From: Dioscorea cayenensis subsp. rotundata
Lineage: Eukaryota > Streptophyta > Magnoliopsida > Dioscoreales > Dioscoreaceae
Direction: 5' to 3'
Length of the DNA: 64,000 bases
Assembly (NCBI RefSeq): GCF_009730915.1
Contig: NC_052472.1
Coordinates: forward strand, 124,001 to 188,000
Shown here: positions 1-11,004 of the stretch, piece after piece
Numbering within the stretch: position 1 is the first letter of the stretch
How the letters are laid out: every line of letters begins with the position of its first letter
Notes under the pieces: model-generated
Told to the model about the DNA's origin: nothing
Seen by the model: the letters and a program-made list of their open reading frames with translations, nothing else
Database searches by the model: none
Translations under genes and position numbers: made by a program

Positions 1-1926
1 CAAATACAAAATACCATTCCTATCGCCGGGAATGAAAACCAATTCCACAAATATTGTTGGTAAAACATTTTAATACGCACACATGATTTTCACAAATCAT
101 TCCAAATCAAAGCATATATAACCATCAAAAATAAATACATGAATTGAATAATTAAATCACATATACATGTATTTCCACTATTCACAAATCGTATAATTAT
201 ACAAAAACCGATGTATCAATACGATTGTCGGGAACATCAACGGCAAGTAAATATCATGATATTTCAATATTATATGCAAATTAAACATTATAAAATGAAA
301 TAATTAAACAATTATTTCCAAAATACTAGCCATTAAACAATTATTTCAAAATAATAATAATTAATCAATTATTTAAAAATAATAGCCACTACCAACTCAC
401 TCGGTGTCCTTGGGTTCAATTCCTGCACTGGACTCCCTCCTGCTCGAACAACACCTACTGTAATAATATAATAAAAATAAATATCACATTGAAAACCCAA
501 AAGAAAATACAAAAACCAAGAATTGACTCTAATTGGGGCCCACTTATTCCAATCGGTTAAAACTCGGCCTTGAATAGTTAAATCGGTCTCCAATTGCACT
601 TAAATTAACTTAATTTAGGCTAAACACTGCTGAACCAATTTGAACCAAGATCAATTCCACTGAACCAAGTTTAATTGCACTGAACCAAACTCAATTTCAC
701 TGAACCAGATTGAACCAACCCAATTCTTATACAAAATTTCCTGGACCAACTTGGTTCAACTGAACCCAAATTTTCTTGAATTGGTTCAGCCAAAATCCTT
801 AGCCCAACATCCAAAACCAAGCTCCAAATCAATCTCAACCAACTCAAATTAACCAAACAATTCAATTCCAACCACACTCAATTTGATTTGATCAAACCTA
901 GACCAAATTAATTCAATTAAACCCAACCACACCAATTTCTCATTCAAACCCTAAGTCCATCTCAACTTGATTTGATCAAGCTCCAACTCAACCAAATCAA
1001 TTCCAACTTGGTTTAATCTAATCAAATCAATTGGACTAACTCAACCCATTTCAATCCAACAATCATCATTAACACCTTAATCATCATAATCATCAATTTA
1101 ATTAACTAAACCAAATTTTTAATCTCGATGCTACATGTAACGCTACTGAGAATCCGTGAAGCAACTCCACCAATCCAAGCAATTTCATCACAAATACTGA
1201 GGTTTTTCGACACAAATTTCATCTCGAAAACAACACCCTCATCGATCTCATTAATATTTCTTCAAATTCATCAACATTTTCATCAAATCCAACTATAAAT
1301 ACATATATATACATGCATACATACACATGCCAAAAAACAATACGAGGAAGCTTCTTACCAAAAGCTAAGTCATCCCTCCCATGAAATTTCACTCCGACGA
1401 TCTCCAAGTCCCTCTCCTTAAAACCTCAAATTTCTTCCCATTTCTTCATTTAACCCTCGAGTTCTGTAGTGAAAATGGTGGGAAAGAAGATGAACAACAC
1501 TCAAGCTCTCAGATTTTTTTCTCCAAATTTAACTTTCAGCCGAAATTTACATTTTAGTCCCTCAAAACATAATTCCTTACAAAACAGTCTCTGAAAAACT
1601 CACAAATGGTCCCTGAATTATAAAATAGTATTCTCAAAAGATCCTTTCAAATTATCCAATGGTCCTTGAAGTATAACACAATATTTCCATATGATCCCTT
1701 CAACTTACCTTTCAGTCCTTGGTTTCATAAATATTTTTATATCAATCCTTTTTCTATTACTCTTTCTTTAACCCAAAAATCTTTTATAAAACTTTTCTAC
1801 ACTTAAGTCGCTTGCTCATCCACTGGGGTTTCAACAATATTACTACGTAGAAAAAAATCTTATCTAGACTATAGTATCTCCTGAATATATTTTCCAACAG
1901 TTAATCACAGGTTCAGGGTATTACAT
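1..1926 (-). repeat. LTR-like noncoding repeat (partial, cut by window start)
   Basis: A low-complexity AT/CA-rich stretch without a credible gene. Read on the minus strand it begins at about 1926 with TGTAATACCCTGAACC, a start often seen in plant Gypsy-type LTRs. It also contains tracts of the kind 'tttagtccct...' and 'ggtccctgaa' that are common in LTR UTR-like sequence. It resembles in style the blocks at 37.1-41.5 kb and 57.0-59.4 kb. Neither the other end nor a target duplication is visible, because the element runs off the window. The class is inferred from style only. Confidence 0.4.
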
Positions 1927-2272
1927 AGGGAGCTTCATAAGCATAAAAGCCAAAGCTTTTGAAAAGTCAAAATCAAATCTATGGTTAATTAACAAGGAGA
2001 AGTCATACGAAACAAATCCAAAAATGCAAAATGTCCAAGACACAAGTTTTAGGGTAATTAACATTAAAAGGCTTGCCCTAATGGAAGTCATGGACCCATA
2101 ATCCCTTAAAATTATAAAAAATTAAATTTAATTTGTGATCCATGCTTTTTAACTAGTCTAAGGTCAGGAAAGAAAGGAGCCCACACTTATTAACATAAAA
2201 GAAATAATCCTCAATGGATTTTATTTAATTCGATAAATAGGAGGCCAACGTCCCTTACACAAATAAACATCT
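1927..2272. other. Spacer, no gene seen
   Basis: AT-rich sequence between the LTR-like repeat and the 3' end of the minus-strand UGT. It presumably contains the UGT 3' UTR and polyadenylation region. No conserved coding sequence was recognised. Confidence 0.4.
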
Positions 2273-3683
2273 CTATTTGATCGAACGGCGGTTATCACGC
2301 CATGCAACAAGCCCATCAATCAAACGGCTGAGATCCTCATTCGACGTGCCTCCCTCCGCCACTGCCATCCTTGCAAGCTTCGCCAGCTCCGCCACCCGCT
2401 TCCTCATCTCCGCCACCTCCTCGCCGGAACCCATCAACCTCTTGACCGCCGTAGCCACCGCCGTCGCCGGAAACACCACCTTCTCCTCATCCTTCACACT
2501 CTTAAACCCTTCCCACGCCGGAATCCCCATCTTCACCACTTCACAAATCCACTTCTCAACCAAAAACTGCTCATAATACAACGGCCAAGTGATCACCGGC
2601 AAGCCGGCGACCACCGCCTCCATGACCGAGTTCCATCCACAGTGACAAATAAACCCACCGACAGCACGGTGGTTCAAGATCTCCGTTTGCGGTGCCCACC
2701 CTTTCACCACCAACCCTCGTCCCTGAACTCTCTTCTCAAACCCATCCGGAATCCACTCCACCGCCTCGCCGGACCCGACCGCCCAAACAAACCCCTCGCC
2801 GGAGTTCTCCAACCCGAAAGCCAGTTCCTTTATCTGCTCCGCCGTGAACCGGCTCAACGTCCCGAACCCAACGTACACCACTGAACCATCATCCTTCTCG
2901 TCTAACCATTCCAAGCATGGCTCTGCTTTCTTCTCGTTCTTCTCCGGCTGGCCGGCGATGGCGACGGGGCCGAGGAGGAAGACTTCACGTGGAGCGACGT
3001 TGGAGTAGTGAACGCCGTAGTCAGGCTCAAGAGCGGAGAAGGAGTTGACGATGACTGCATGGCTGGAAAGCTCGGCTTCTCGTTGCCAGCCGAGCATGGG
3101 AGGGAAGGCGAAGACTTCCGGGAGTTGAGAACGGGTCAAGTGGACGGTGTGGGGAAAGCCGGGGATCGAGAAAAGCTCAGAGTCGTCGGAGATGGACTTG
3201 TACGACGGGTGGTGGAGGTGGAGGTCGAGATCATTGGTGGCGGAGAGAGGGAAAAAGACCGGTGACCTGGAAAAATAACCCGAGGGATGTGGAACTCGCC
3301 GGCGAGTTCAGTTGTCAAGTGTAGATAGCGTCGGAGATGATGGCGTCAGGGCGGAGAGAGGAGAGAAGGTGGGAGAAAGGGTCACGGAGGTTGAAGGCGG
3401 CGGAGAAGAAGTCGGTGGTGAGGTGGACAGGGACGGCGGTGAGATTTTTCGCAGCCGGAAGGGAGGTTGAAGGTGGTCGAAGGAAAGGGGGATGAGATGG
3501 AGGGAGATGGAGGGATGGTGGTGAAGTAGAGGTTTGATGAGGGTCGGCGTTGGCCGGGGTGGTGACAATGGAGGTCTTGATGCCGTTTTCGGAGAAGAGA
3601 CGGGCGGTTTCAAGCATTGGGATCATGTGGCTACGTGTTAAGAAGGGGAAGAAGAGGACGTGCAGTGGTTCGCCGGAATCCAT
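2273..3683 (-). pseudogene. UDP-glycosyltransferase, UGT73-like (frameshifted copy 1)
   Basis: A family-1 UGT transfers sugar from UDP-sugar to small hydrophobic acceptors in the cytosol. The start MDSGEP at 3683-3681 matches copy 2 at 50038. The N-terminus has LHVLFFPFL...SHMIPML, with the catalytic-type His in SHM, and LRPDAIISD with the partner Asp near residue 110. The C-terminal half (3139-2273) carries the PSPG box: GWAPQTEIL, HCGWNS, and a terminal EQ pair in YYEQF. A Cys replaces the usual Ser/Thr before HCGWNS. The reading frame breaks at least four times: a compensating pair after TTPANAD, a shift after DAIYT (about 3318) and another near 3240. Full length would be about 470 residues, normal for the family. 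No intron is seen. It is probably a pseudogene, unless the indels are sequencing errors. Its closest relative in the window is the inverted copy at 50 kb. Confidence 0.85.
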
Positions 3684-3954
3684 GGTGGGCTTGAGCTCGC
3701 AGCTGTGTGACAACTTGAGAGTAGAAGAAAAAGAAATCTAATGGTGAAAGGAAAAGTTTTGGGTTTTACAAAAATATTAGTATTCTACTTGGAAGAAATG
3801 AAATCTAACAATGAAATAAAAAAGTTTTTATTAGTGTTTATTTTATTATTAGGTTTTCTGTCACGTGCTGCCCTCATCTTTATTGGGACTTGAATTTTTT
3901 TTTTTTAATTTGAACATAATTAATTTTATTTTGTTTGTTTTCCAAAAAAGCTAG

Positions 3955-4045
3955 ATACAAACTAGCACCGTGGCATATTGGTGAGAGGAGGTGGAAGGTT
4001 GGATTCTTCTACACCAGATTCATCAGATCTTTTGTTAAAAAAATT
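3955..4045 (+). repeat. Possible tRNA-derived SINE fragment
   Basis: TGGCATATTGG, resembling RNA polymerase III box A, is followed after about 17 bases by GGTTGGATTCT, resembling box B (GGTTCGANTCC). This is the head arrangement of plant SINEs. Only a short head is visible, followed by AT-rich sequence. No target duplication was found, so the call is tentative. Confidence 0.3.
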
Positions 4046-4672
4046 AGTATTTTTTAATTGCTCGGTAGTAATTTTTTGTGAGGCAGATTTTTTTTTTAAT
4101 TTTTATTTGTGGTAGCATACATCAACTAGACACGTCTTTGTCCAACGACCATAAGATTAATCTTTAGGATTTCTGTCAATATTGTTAAATTTGAAATAAC
4201 TCGGATTAATCTGATTAGTTTTTTTTAAAAAAAAAAAAATCAGAAACCAGGATGACGGTTTAATTACTGATCACTTTTTGACTCGACTTTAAAATAATCT
4301 GATTAAAAAGCTGAGTGATCTTGCTGATTTACTCAAAATCTACTGATTGATTTGGCAAATCTAACGGGTATTCGGTACAGCGGTGAGAAAAAACAGCGGG
4401 GAAGAAGGAAGATAAGAAATGAGGGAGAGAAGTAAGAGAGAATTCACTTTTTTGTGAATCCCCATGGAAGTGATTTATTTTTTGTAATTTTTTGGTGAGT
4501 CCCAACCTAGTGTGAGAGGATTATCATTAGGATTTTTTTTTTTAATATTTTATATTTTTTAAAATCATATAAAACTAAAATTTTACATATTAAATTTATA
4601 CTTAAGATATTTTAAAAATTAATATATATATATAATTAAAATTTTAAATAACATTGTGTTTTTTATTTATTA

Positions 4673-4999
4673 CTCATTCCGTTTTTACTTGTCACATTTA
4701 TTTAATTCGTACCAATTAAAAAAAATTGATTAAAATGAGTTGACCACCTATATTTTATAAAAATTTTTATTATTTTTCAAAATTACCTCTATTTAAAACT
4801 CTACTAGTAGAGTATATAATTCAATACTTAGTTGATTGTGATTTATTGAAAATTATATAAGTACATTGAATTAAAGGGTAAATTTGAAAAACTGCACAAA
4901 ATTTCTAATGTAACACGTTAAAAAAACAAAGAAGATCTCTAAATCATGATAAATAAAAAAGAACGAAAGGAGGTGATAAGTAAAAAGAAAGGGAAGGAG
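4673..4999. mobile_element. Stowaway-type (Tc1/mariner) MITE, 327 bp
   Basis: The ends are inverted: left CTCATTCCGTTTTTACTTGT, right (reverse strand) CTCCTTCCCTTTCTTTTTAC. These match the Stowaway consensus CTCCCTCCGTYYC...TTACTTGTC. A TA dinucleotide flanks each end (4671-4672 and 5000-5001), the mariner target. The interior is AT-rich and noncoding, so it would depend on a transposase in trans. The right and left ends differ by small indels, suggesting an old copy. Confidence 0.75.
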
Positions 5000-5159
5000 T
5001 ATTAAATTATAGAATATGATAAGATTTCTAAATGGTGGAAGATCACATGTCTAATTAATATATGCTTGTCAAGGGTTTAAATGAATATAAGCAGTAGGTA
5101 ATATTAAATTCATAGGAGTAAAAAAAAGGAGAAAATATAAATAAATAAATAAATGATCT

Positions 5160-5700
5160 GTTTGGAGTAAATATTTTTTGGGGTTACCCAGGTTTGCCCT
5201 TGTTTCTTTCGCGTAACCCAGTTTTAATTTGCATCAGTGAGGATGCTCAGGTTTGGTTTGTGTTACTCCGACAGGCCACCCTAGCTAATTCGACGAACCT
5301 AAGCTGATGTGGCAGCCATATTTACACAGTCAGCATTCAAAACTTGTGCTTTATGCCACGTTGGACAAACTACATTAAAGGTGTCATTCGAGTCAGCCAA
5401 TGGAGACAACTCAACATTCCTCGTTAGTCGGAGGTAGCGTGTTACGGAAAAAAAGCCACGGACACGTGTTATCGAGGTCCCTACGTCTAGAAAGGTAGAA
5501 GGAGACAAGAGACATGCTTCTTCTCCACCTAGTCTAAAATGTCGTTGCTGCCGAAAAAGTAGAGGAAGCTGATATTAGTGTAGATGGCCGTAAACTGGGA
5601 GATACGACATGAGTGGAATGAAGCCCCTAAGTAAAAGTGCCCTCTTCTAGCCCCCTTCGCATGAGTGGTGGAAGATTAATTTAATGATGGGGTTCTTTTT
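5160..5700. other. Spacer of higher GC, unrecognised
   Basis: This stretch is less AT-rich than its flanks and resembles transposon subterminal or captured sequence. The only open frames are short (about 70 codons) and I do not recognise them. No terminal repeats could be paired. Confidence 0.25.
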
Positions 5701-6250
5701 CTCTGAAATTGGTTTGTTCCTTTTGTTTAGTTATGAGATTGTGAGGTTGTTATGAAATTTTTTAGTTACTTTCATGGACGTGAGGTTGTTTATTTTGTGT
5801 TAGTGGTGAAATTAATAACCCTCTGTCATTGTTGACTATTTTGGATTTTTTCTATGCGTATATAATGAGGTTATCATGTGGTTTTTTATTACTTGAGTTA
5901 ATGGAGGCACTTTCACTTATTCTAGCAGTTGAAATAATAAGTTATCAATTTTGAAGTTGTTTAATTATGAGGTTGTTTTGTGTAATTGGTTGGTCTTTTT
6001 TTTACTCATGGTTGAATGTTTTGGAACTTTTTCATGTGTATATAATGCAGCCATCATGTGGTTTTTTTTAACTGAGTTAATGGAGACAATTTTACTTGTT
6101 CTAGTATTTGGAGTAATAAGTTATCCAATGTAAAGTTGTTTAATGTTGAGGTTGTTATGTGTAATTAGTTGGACTTTTTGTTTACTGAGATTATGAGGTT
6201 GCTATGGATTTTTAGTTCCTTTTTGGATGTGAGGTTGTTTATTTAGCATT
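5700..6250. repeat. Diverged tandem repeat, period about 181 bp
   Basis: The phrase 'tatataatg..g..atcatgtggtttttt' occurs near 5859 and again near 6040, about 181 bases apart. The surrounding phrases (ttgaggttgttatg, gagttaatggag, ataagttatc) repeat in the same order. A third partial unit starts near 6140. The copies have diverged by substitutions and small indels. No coding capacity is evident. Confidence 0.6.
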
Positions 6251-6689
6251 AGTAGTGAAACAATAGTAAAATTAGTAAAATTAGAGATCTTACCATCATC
6301 CAAATCTTCAGATCCATCCACATCGTCCACAATGCTTTGTTTGAGAACTGATTGGCCATAGGGAGAATCACTCTTCTTGGCAAGACACAGGAAGAAGGAA
6401 AGCGTGGAGCTTCAAGAAAAGAAAAACCACGCCTTGGGAGTAGTAGAGGACTCATTGAAGACCAGAACCTCCTCAGCAGCACACTATCCATTCTCAGACA
6501 ACCATGGTCCATTGCTGGCAAGAGAAACATGAGATCTTTTTCTTTATTAATAGAAATGTTGTGACAAAACCCTCCTAAAAAAAAACATTATTGTTCAAGG
6601 AAAATAGGAAAATAAAAGAAGAAAAAAAATTCAATTTTTAGGTTTAAGATCAAATAGAAAAATAAAAAAGAAAAAATATCAAAGCAACC

Positions 6690-7500
6690 ATGAGCTTGTC
6701 GTCATTGCAATCCTTCCGAGGCTGGTGAATCTCTCTACCTTGTTCTCCAGTTCCGGCCAACATTGCATCGTAGAGAAGAAGAAGAAGAAGAAGAAGAAGA
6801 AGAGGGAGATTAAGAAGATGAAGGAGGAAAGAATAAATAGAAAAAAATAAAAGAGAAGATCAAACCAACAAAAGATCTGGTTTTAGGGCTTTTGGATGAG
6901 GTGAAAGAAGGTTTTGTAAAGTAAGTTAGAGTAGGGTAAAACAAGGTAAAGTTTGTTTGGATTGAAGATAAGGTAAATAGAGGTTATCAAACCTTGTAGT
7001 GTTTGGATTGAGTGTAATAGAAGGTAAGGTTTTATATGAGAATTATTAAAATACCTTTAAAGCTATAAATTGTATTTTATGTTTATTTTACACATACAAT
7101 ATTATTTTTGCAAATTAAATGTTCTTATTTGATAATTTACAATAGTTTACTATTTAATTCCAATATATAATTTTTTTATGGGGCATGCATATAATTATCT
7201 AATTTTAGGAGCGGTGTTTCCGTCATGGACAATATTCAAGCCTCCAAAGCCCTTCGATTTGGAGGGTTGAAAAAAGGGTCATGGAGGTTTTTCAACCCTC
7301 CATTTAACCCCCAAATACCTTACCTTGCATACAACTTTGGATCCAAACAAGGGTTGGTTCATAACCTTCTCTTACAAAACTTTTATTTACCCCCTCCCAA
7401 GCAAGCCCTTAAGATTGAGCTTGTCTTCATTGTGATCCCTTCGAGGTTGGTGAATCCCTCTTCCTTGTTCTCCAACGTCGCTCACGAGAGTGGGAGATCC
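6690..7500. repeat. Direct repeat pair (6690-6760 and 7416-7486) with a purine/pyrimidine-rich block between
   Basis: The sequence around 'gagcttgtc.tcattg', followed by 'gaggctggtgaatc' and 'ccttgttctcc', occurs at about 6692 and again at about 7417. Between them lie a (GAA)n run at 6777-6803 and segments containing 'gtttggat', which are typical of MITE ends. It is probably a local duplication or two related MITE-like insertions. No gene was recognised. Confidence 0.4.
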
Positions 7501-8549
7501 AGCAATTCTCTTTCACGATCTTGAGAATCTCCTTGTCAGGAATCTTGCTAGTGCCGTAGGTGTCAACAAACATTGAGAGAGGCTTGAGAGCGGCGGCATG
7601 GGAAGAAAAGGAGGAGATGGAGCAGAGGCTTGAGAGCTGCGGTAGGGGAAGAAGAGGAGGAGAAGGAGGAGGAGGAGGAGCAGAAGCCGTAGATGAAGGC
7701 CATTGGAGAGGTGGATGATGGAGACGGAGAAGGAGAAAAGAAGTCAATAAGATTTTTGGAGATCTAGTGTTAGAAGAGCAACTATCAACCAATTAAAAAA
7801 AATAATTTTTATTTACCAATAACAGCATGCCAAATGTCCATTCAAAAAAAACTTTGAATGAATAGTAAAATTTGGGGGATAACCTTAAGATGAAGTATAT
7901 ATATTTTGTTAGTGTTTTGGTCGTTGCAAACTACCTACTAGACTTACACAGTTACATCCCTTGTAAAGTACTAAAATTATTTGTTCATTTTTTTTTTCTC
8001 TGCACCACCGTGCCAAATCCTAACATGGCATGCCAGAATAAAAATTTACAGGCTTATAAAATCAAAATTTGACTTTTTGATATTAGTTGTTTATGAATAT
8101 AATTATACAAATTTTGCATAATAATCATCCACTCTTAAACACATCCAAATATTCGATCATGATCAAAATTTTAAGTCAGTAAAACAGTATTATTATAATA
8201 TTATCTATATAAATATTTTAAACAAATATAATAAGAATAATGTTCTTTCAATGTTCATTAGTTTCATATAAAAAATATTATTTTTTTTCCTGCAGAGTTA
8301 TATAACAAAACAGAAGTCTATCAAGCCTCAGTGAAAAACCTATTTTGTTCATCAATCATTTTATTATCCTTTAATTAAGAGGTATTTTTAAAAAAATTAG
8401 ATGTAGCAACTAGTTGGAGAAAAAATCACAATTATTAAATGCAAAATATAAAACATAAACAATACATCAAATCATTTGGAGAAAAAAAAAAAAAGACTAT
8501 TGAAAATCATAAAATAAAATAGTTAAGAAAAAATTAAAAATATCAAGTT
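7500..8549. other. AT-rich spacer
   Basis: It contains a GGA-rich stretch at 7560-7740 that yields low-complexity Ser/Pro-rich open frames on the minus strand, followed by AT-rich sequence up to the tRNA. No gene is supported. Confidence 0.4.
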
Positions 8550-8622
8550 CGCGCCAGGTAGGAGTCGAACCTACGACTTTCTGCTTAGGAAACAGACGCT
8601 CTATCCACTGAGCTACAGGCGC
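8550..8622 (-). tRNA. tRNA-Arg (anticodon CCU)
   Basis: The reverse strand folds as a complete 73-nt tRNA. The acceptor stem pairs GCGCCTG with CTGGCGC, with discriminator G at 8550. The D arm is GCTC/GAGC with loop AGTGGATA. The anticodon arm is TCTGT/GCAGA with loop TTCCTAA, giving anticodon CCT. The T arm is GTAGG/CCTAC with loop TTCGACT. There is no intron and no encoded CCA, as expected for a nuclear gene. It decodes AGG. Internal box A and box B promoters are intact. Confidence 0.96.
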
Positions 8623-9414
8623 TTCGTTTCCCATTGATAACTTTAATATAATATTTCAAAAATTATAAATATGAAAATAACTTTAATATTAGTATAAATA
8701 TAAATATGAAAATTTAGATAAGGAAAAATGGCTTATAATAAAAATATTATCGGGAAAATAAAGTAAAAATTGATAGAATCTTATCCCAAATTAAAATTAA
8801 AAACAGAGAAAAAAAAAACTTGACTTCAATATGAAGTTGATATATATGTGATTAGAATGGAAAACTTCATATAGGCACTTTTAATAAGAATAGAAAGGAG
8901 TCCTCATATCCATGACATGTGTAAGCACACTCAAAGTGGAAACACTAAAAAATACTTTTCATAAAAGAAAGGAAGATGATCAAAACATCCAATGTAAACT
9001 AATTAATCAAGTAGAAGATGATAGAGAAGAAAAAAAAAAATATTTATAGCTTCATACGTACATACACAAATAAATAGTTTAATCTCTAAATAACCCATTT
9101 GCAATTTATATAATTCGTATGAAAAGCTCTACAAAATTAAGCACTTGAAATTATAAAAAAAAATAGAGAGAGGGGGAAACAAGTCCTCTAATAGCAAATA
9201 GAAACCCTATAAAAGCCATTTATAGCATCATATATATATTGTTCAAATTAATGAAAACCTCAAACAAAATTAAGAACTTAGAATTATAAAAAACAAAAGA
9301 GGAAAAAACAAGTCCAATAATGGAATTTAGTAACCCTAAACAAGCCAATGAGAACTCCCCATATACATATCTCACCATAAATAAATAAAAACACTTGTAA
9401 AACCAAAAATATTT
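8623..9414. other. AT-rich spacer between tRNA and coiled-coil gene
   Basis: AT-rich sequence that includes the 3' flank of the minus-strand gene beginning at 10041. No coding or structured element was recognised. Confidence 0.4.
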
Positions 9415-10041
9415 CTAATAGTTCCTTCTGTTATTATTATTATTATTATAACTCCTCACTTCCTCTTCTCCATCTTCTTCTTCCTCTCTATGTCTCAACA
9501 CCCTTTTCTTCCTCCATTCCTCTTTTGCAAGCTTTCTAAACTCCAAGTACTCATCATTCACTCTCTTCTTGCATTCACGTTGCACCTTCTCAATCTCACC
9601 AAGCTCCTTCTCACTCCTCTTCATCTTCTCACAAACCCTAGAAAGCTCAAGGTTCAAAGGAATCCATTTCTCAGAGACAGACCTCAGTTTAGACAGCCTA
9701 TCCACGTACTCCTCCACGTCAAATCCCATGCATGCAGCTACGTCAAGCTCATGCCTGATATCATGGATGACATGAACGTGTCCAACGTCTTTGATTCGGA
9801 GCCCTTGGATCTCCTTGATTTTTTCTTCTACGTGGGCTTGCATGACTTCCATGCATGACGTGTGGAACTTGGCACGTAGGATTAGAGGAAGATCATGGAA
9901 CCTATCTGAGAAATTCATTGTTGGAAGTGATGAAGATGATGTTCGGATATGATCGTCTGATATTAATGGTGTTGGTGGAGTGTACCCTGTTTCCAGTGAT
10001 TCCTCCATTGATGATCCTTTCTCTACTTTAGGCCTACGCAT
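9415..10041 (-). CDS. Coiled-coil protein of unknown function
   Basis: A single-exon frame of 208 codons with an intact start and stop. The N-terminal 35 residues are Ser/Thr/Pro-rich and probably disordered. A middle segment (about 40-110) is helical with MGFDVEEYVDRL. Residues about 115-185 form a charged coiled coil rich in Glu, Lys and Arg. The tail is acidic (EEEEDGEEE) and ends in an Asn/Arg-rich run. The pattern loosely recalls the C-terminal helical part of plant DUF724-type proteins, but I cannot confirm the family. There is no signal peptide or membrane segment. The upstream region (10050-10200) contains a CT-rich leader and a (TA)n microsatellite. Preserved length and clean codon structure argue for a real gene. 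Confidence 0.7.
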   Translation of the reverse strand: MRRPKVEKGSSMEESLETGYTPPTPLISDDHIRTSSSSLPTMNFSDRFHDLPLILRAKFHTSCMEVMQAHVEEKIKEIQGLRIKDVGHVHVIHDIRHELDVAACMGFDVEEYVDRLSKLRSVSEKWIPLNLELSRVCEKMKRSEKELGEIEKVQRECKKRVNDEYLEFRKLAKEEWRKKRVLRHREEEEDGEEEVRSYNNNNNNRRNY

Positions 10042-10595
10042 GGAGCTCTCTTTCTCTCAATATATATACATATGCATATACATATATGTATTTATATATA
10101 TTTATATGCATGCACATCTCATTCTCATTCTCATTCTCTCTCCCTCGCTCTATATATATAGGTGTTTGACTTATATATATATATATATATATATATACCT
10201 AGAATAAAAACTGAAATTTGTTTTTCAAATAACAGATTTCAGTATCTTGAGATTTGTTCTTGATAAATGACAAATAATAGATAGAAAGAAAAAAAAAAAA
10301 TCTGTGTCTCTCTCTCTATCTATCTATATATATATATATATATATAAACGTAGTGCTTGACTTGTAATTTAGAAGGAAAAAATGAATTAATTAATTTATC
10401 TTGAGATTTGTTCTTGATGAATAATCTTATTGAGATCAGGAGCGAATGGTTTCAAATTAGTGACAGAAAATTAATTTCGTTGGGATTTGGTCTTGATAAG
10501 AAATCTTGCTGGCTTTCTGTTTTTCTTGTTAGGTTTATATGTTTATGAAGAATATTGTGATATTTTATGAAACAGATTTATCAGCTTTCATTTTG

Positions 10596-10626
<31 letters not shown>

Positions 10627-11004
10627 TTTAAATTAGAGATAATGATTATATAGAAATAATACCTGCCCTTGGAGAATTTTAGAACTTTAATTAAATGATT
10701 GAGAAGCTGTTTAAAGATGTCTGAATTCAGTTTTTACTGAAAAAAAAATCTCAAAAACTCTCGCTTAAATAGAGCTAAACGTCCCTACCAATAATTAGAC
10801 CAAAATAGATACAAAAGCAAAGAAAGATTTTTAAACTCTAGCACAAAGATTATATGAAATTAGATAAGTATGATATAACCTCAAGTGATGACCATTTTGA
10901 GTCAAATTGAATCCTCTTAACATGAGAGAACCCAACAAGATGAACATATAAGTTTCAGAGTAAACAGCCAAACATTTGCATAAGATTTTCCCACGTTCTA
11001 ATCA
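10042..11004. other. Spacer between two minus-strand genes
   Basis: AT-rich sequence with three (TA)n microsatellites. The left part should hold the promoter and leader of the coiled-coil gene, and the right part the 3' UTR of the SEC14-like gene. Nothing else was recognised. Confidence 0.45.
10171..10197. repeat. (TA)n microsatellite
   Basis: An uninterrupted TA run upstream of the coiled-coil gene. Similar (TA)n runs occur at about 10325-10346 and 10598-10626. Confidence 0.9.

Noticed and set aside
2277-3265. Plus-strand open frames over UGT copy 1
   Set aside because: Antisense shadows of the UGT coding sequence.
6249-6564. Overlapping 70- and 93-codon frames on opposite strands
   Set aside because: Neither has a recognisable domain, and the sequence lies in a repeat-rich spacer.
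7225-7792. Open frames on both strands of the GGA-rich tract
   Set aside because: Low-complexity Pro/Ser frames from a purine/pyrimidine-skewed repeat. No start context or domain.
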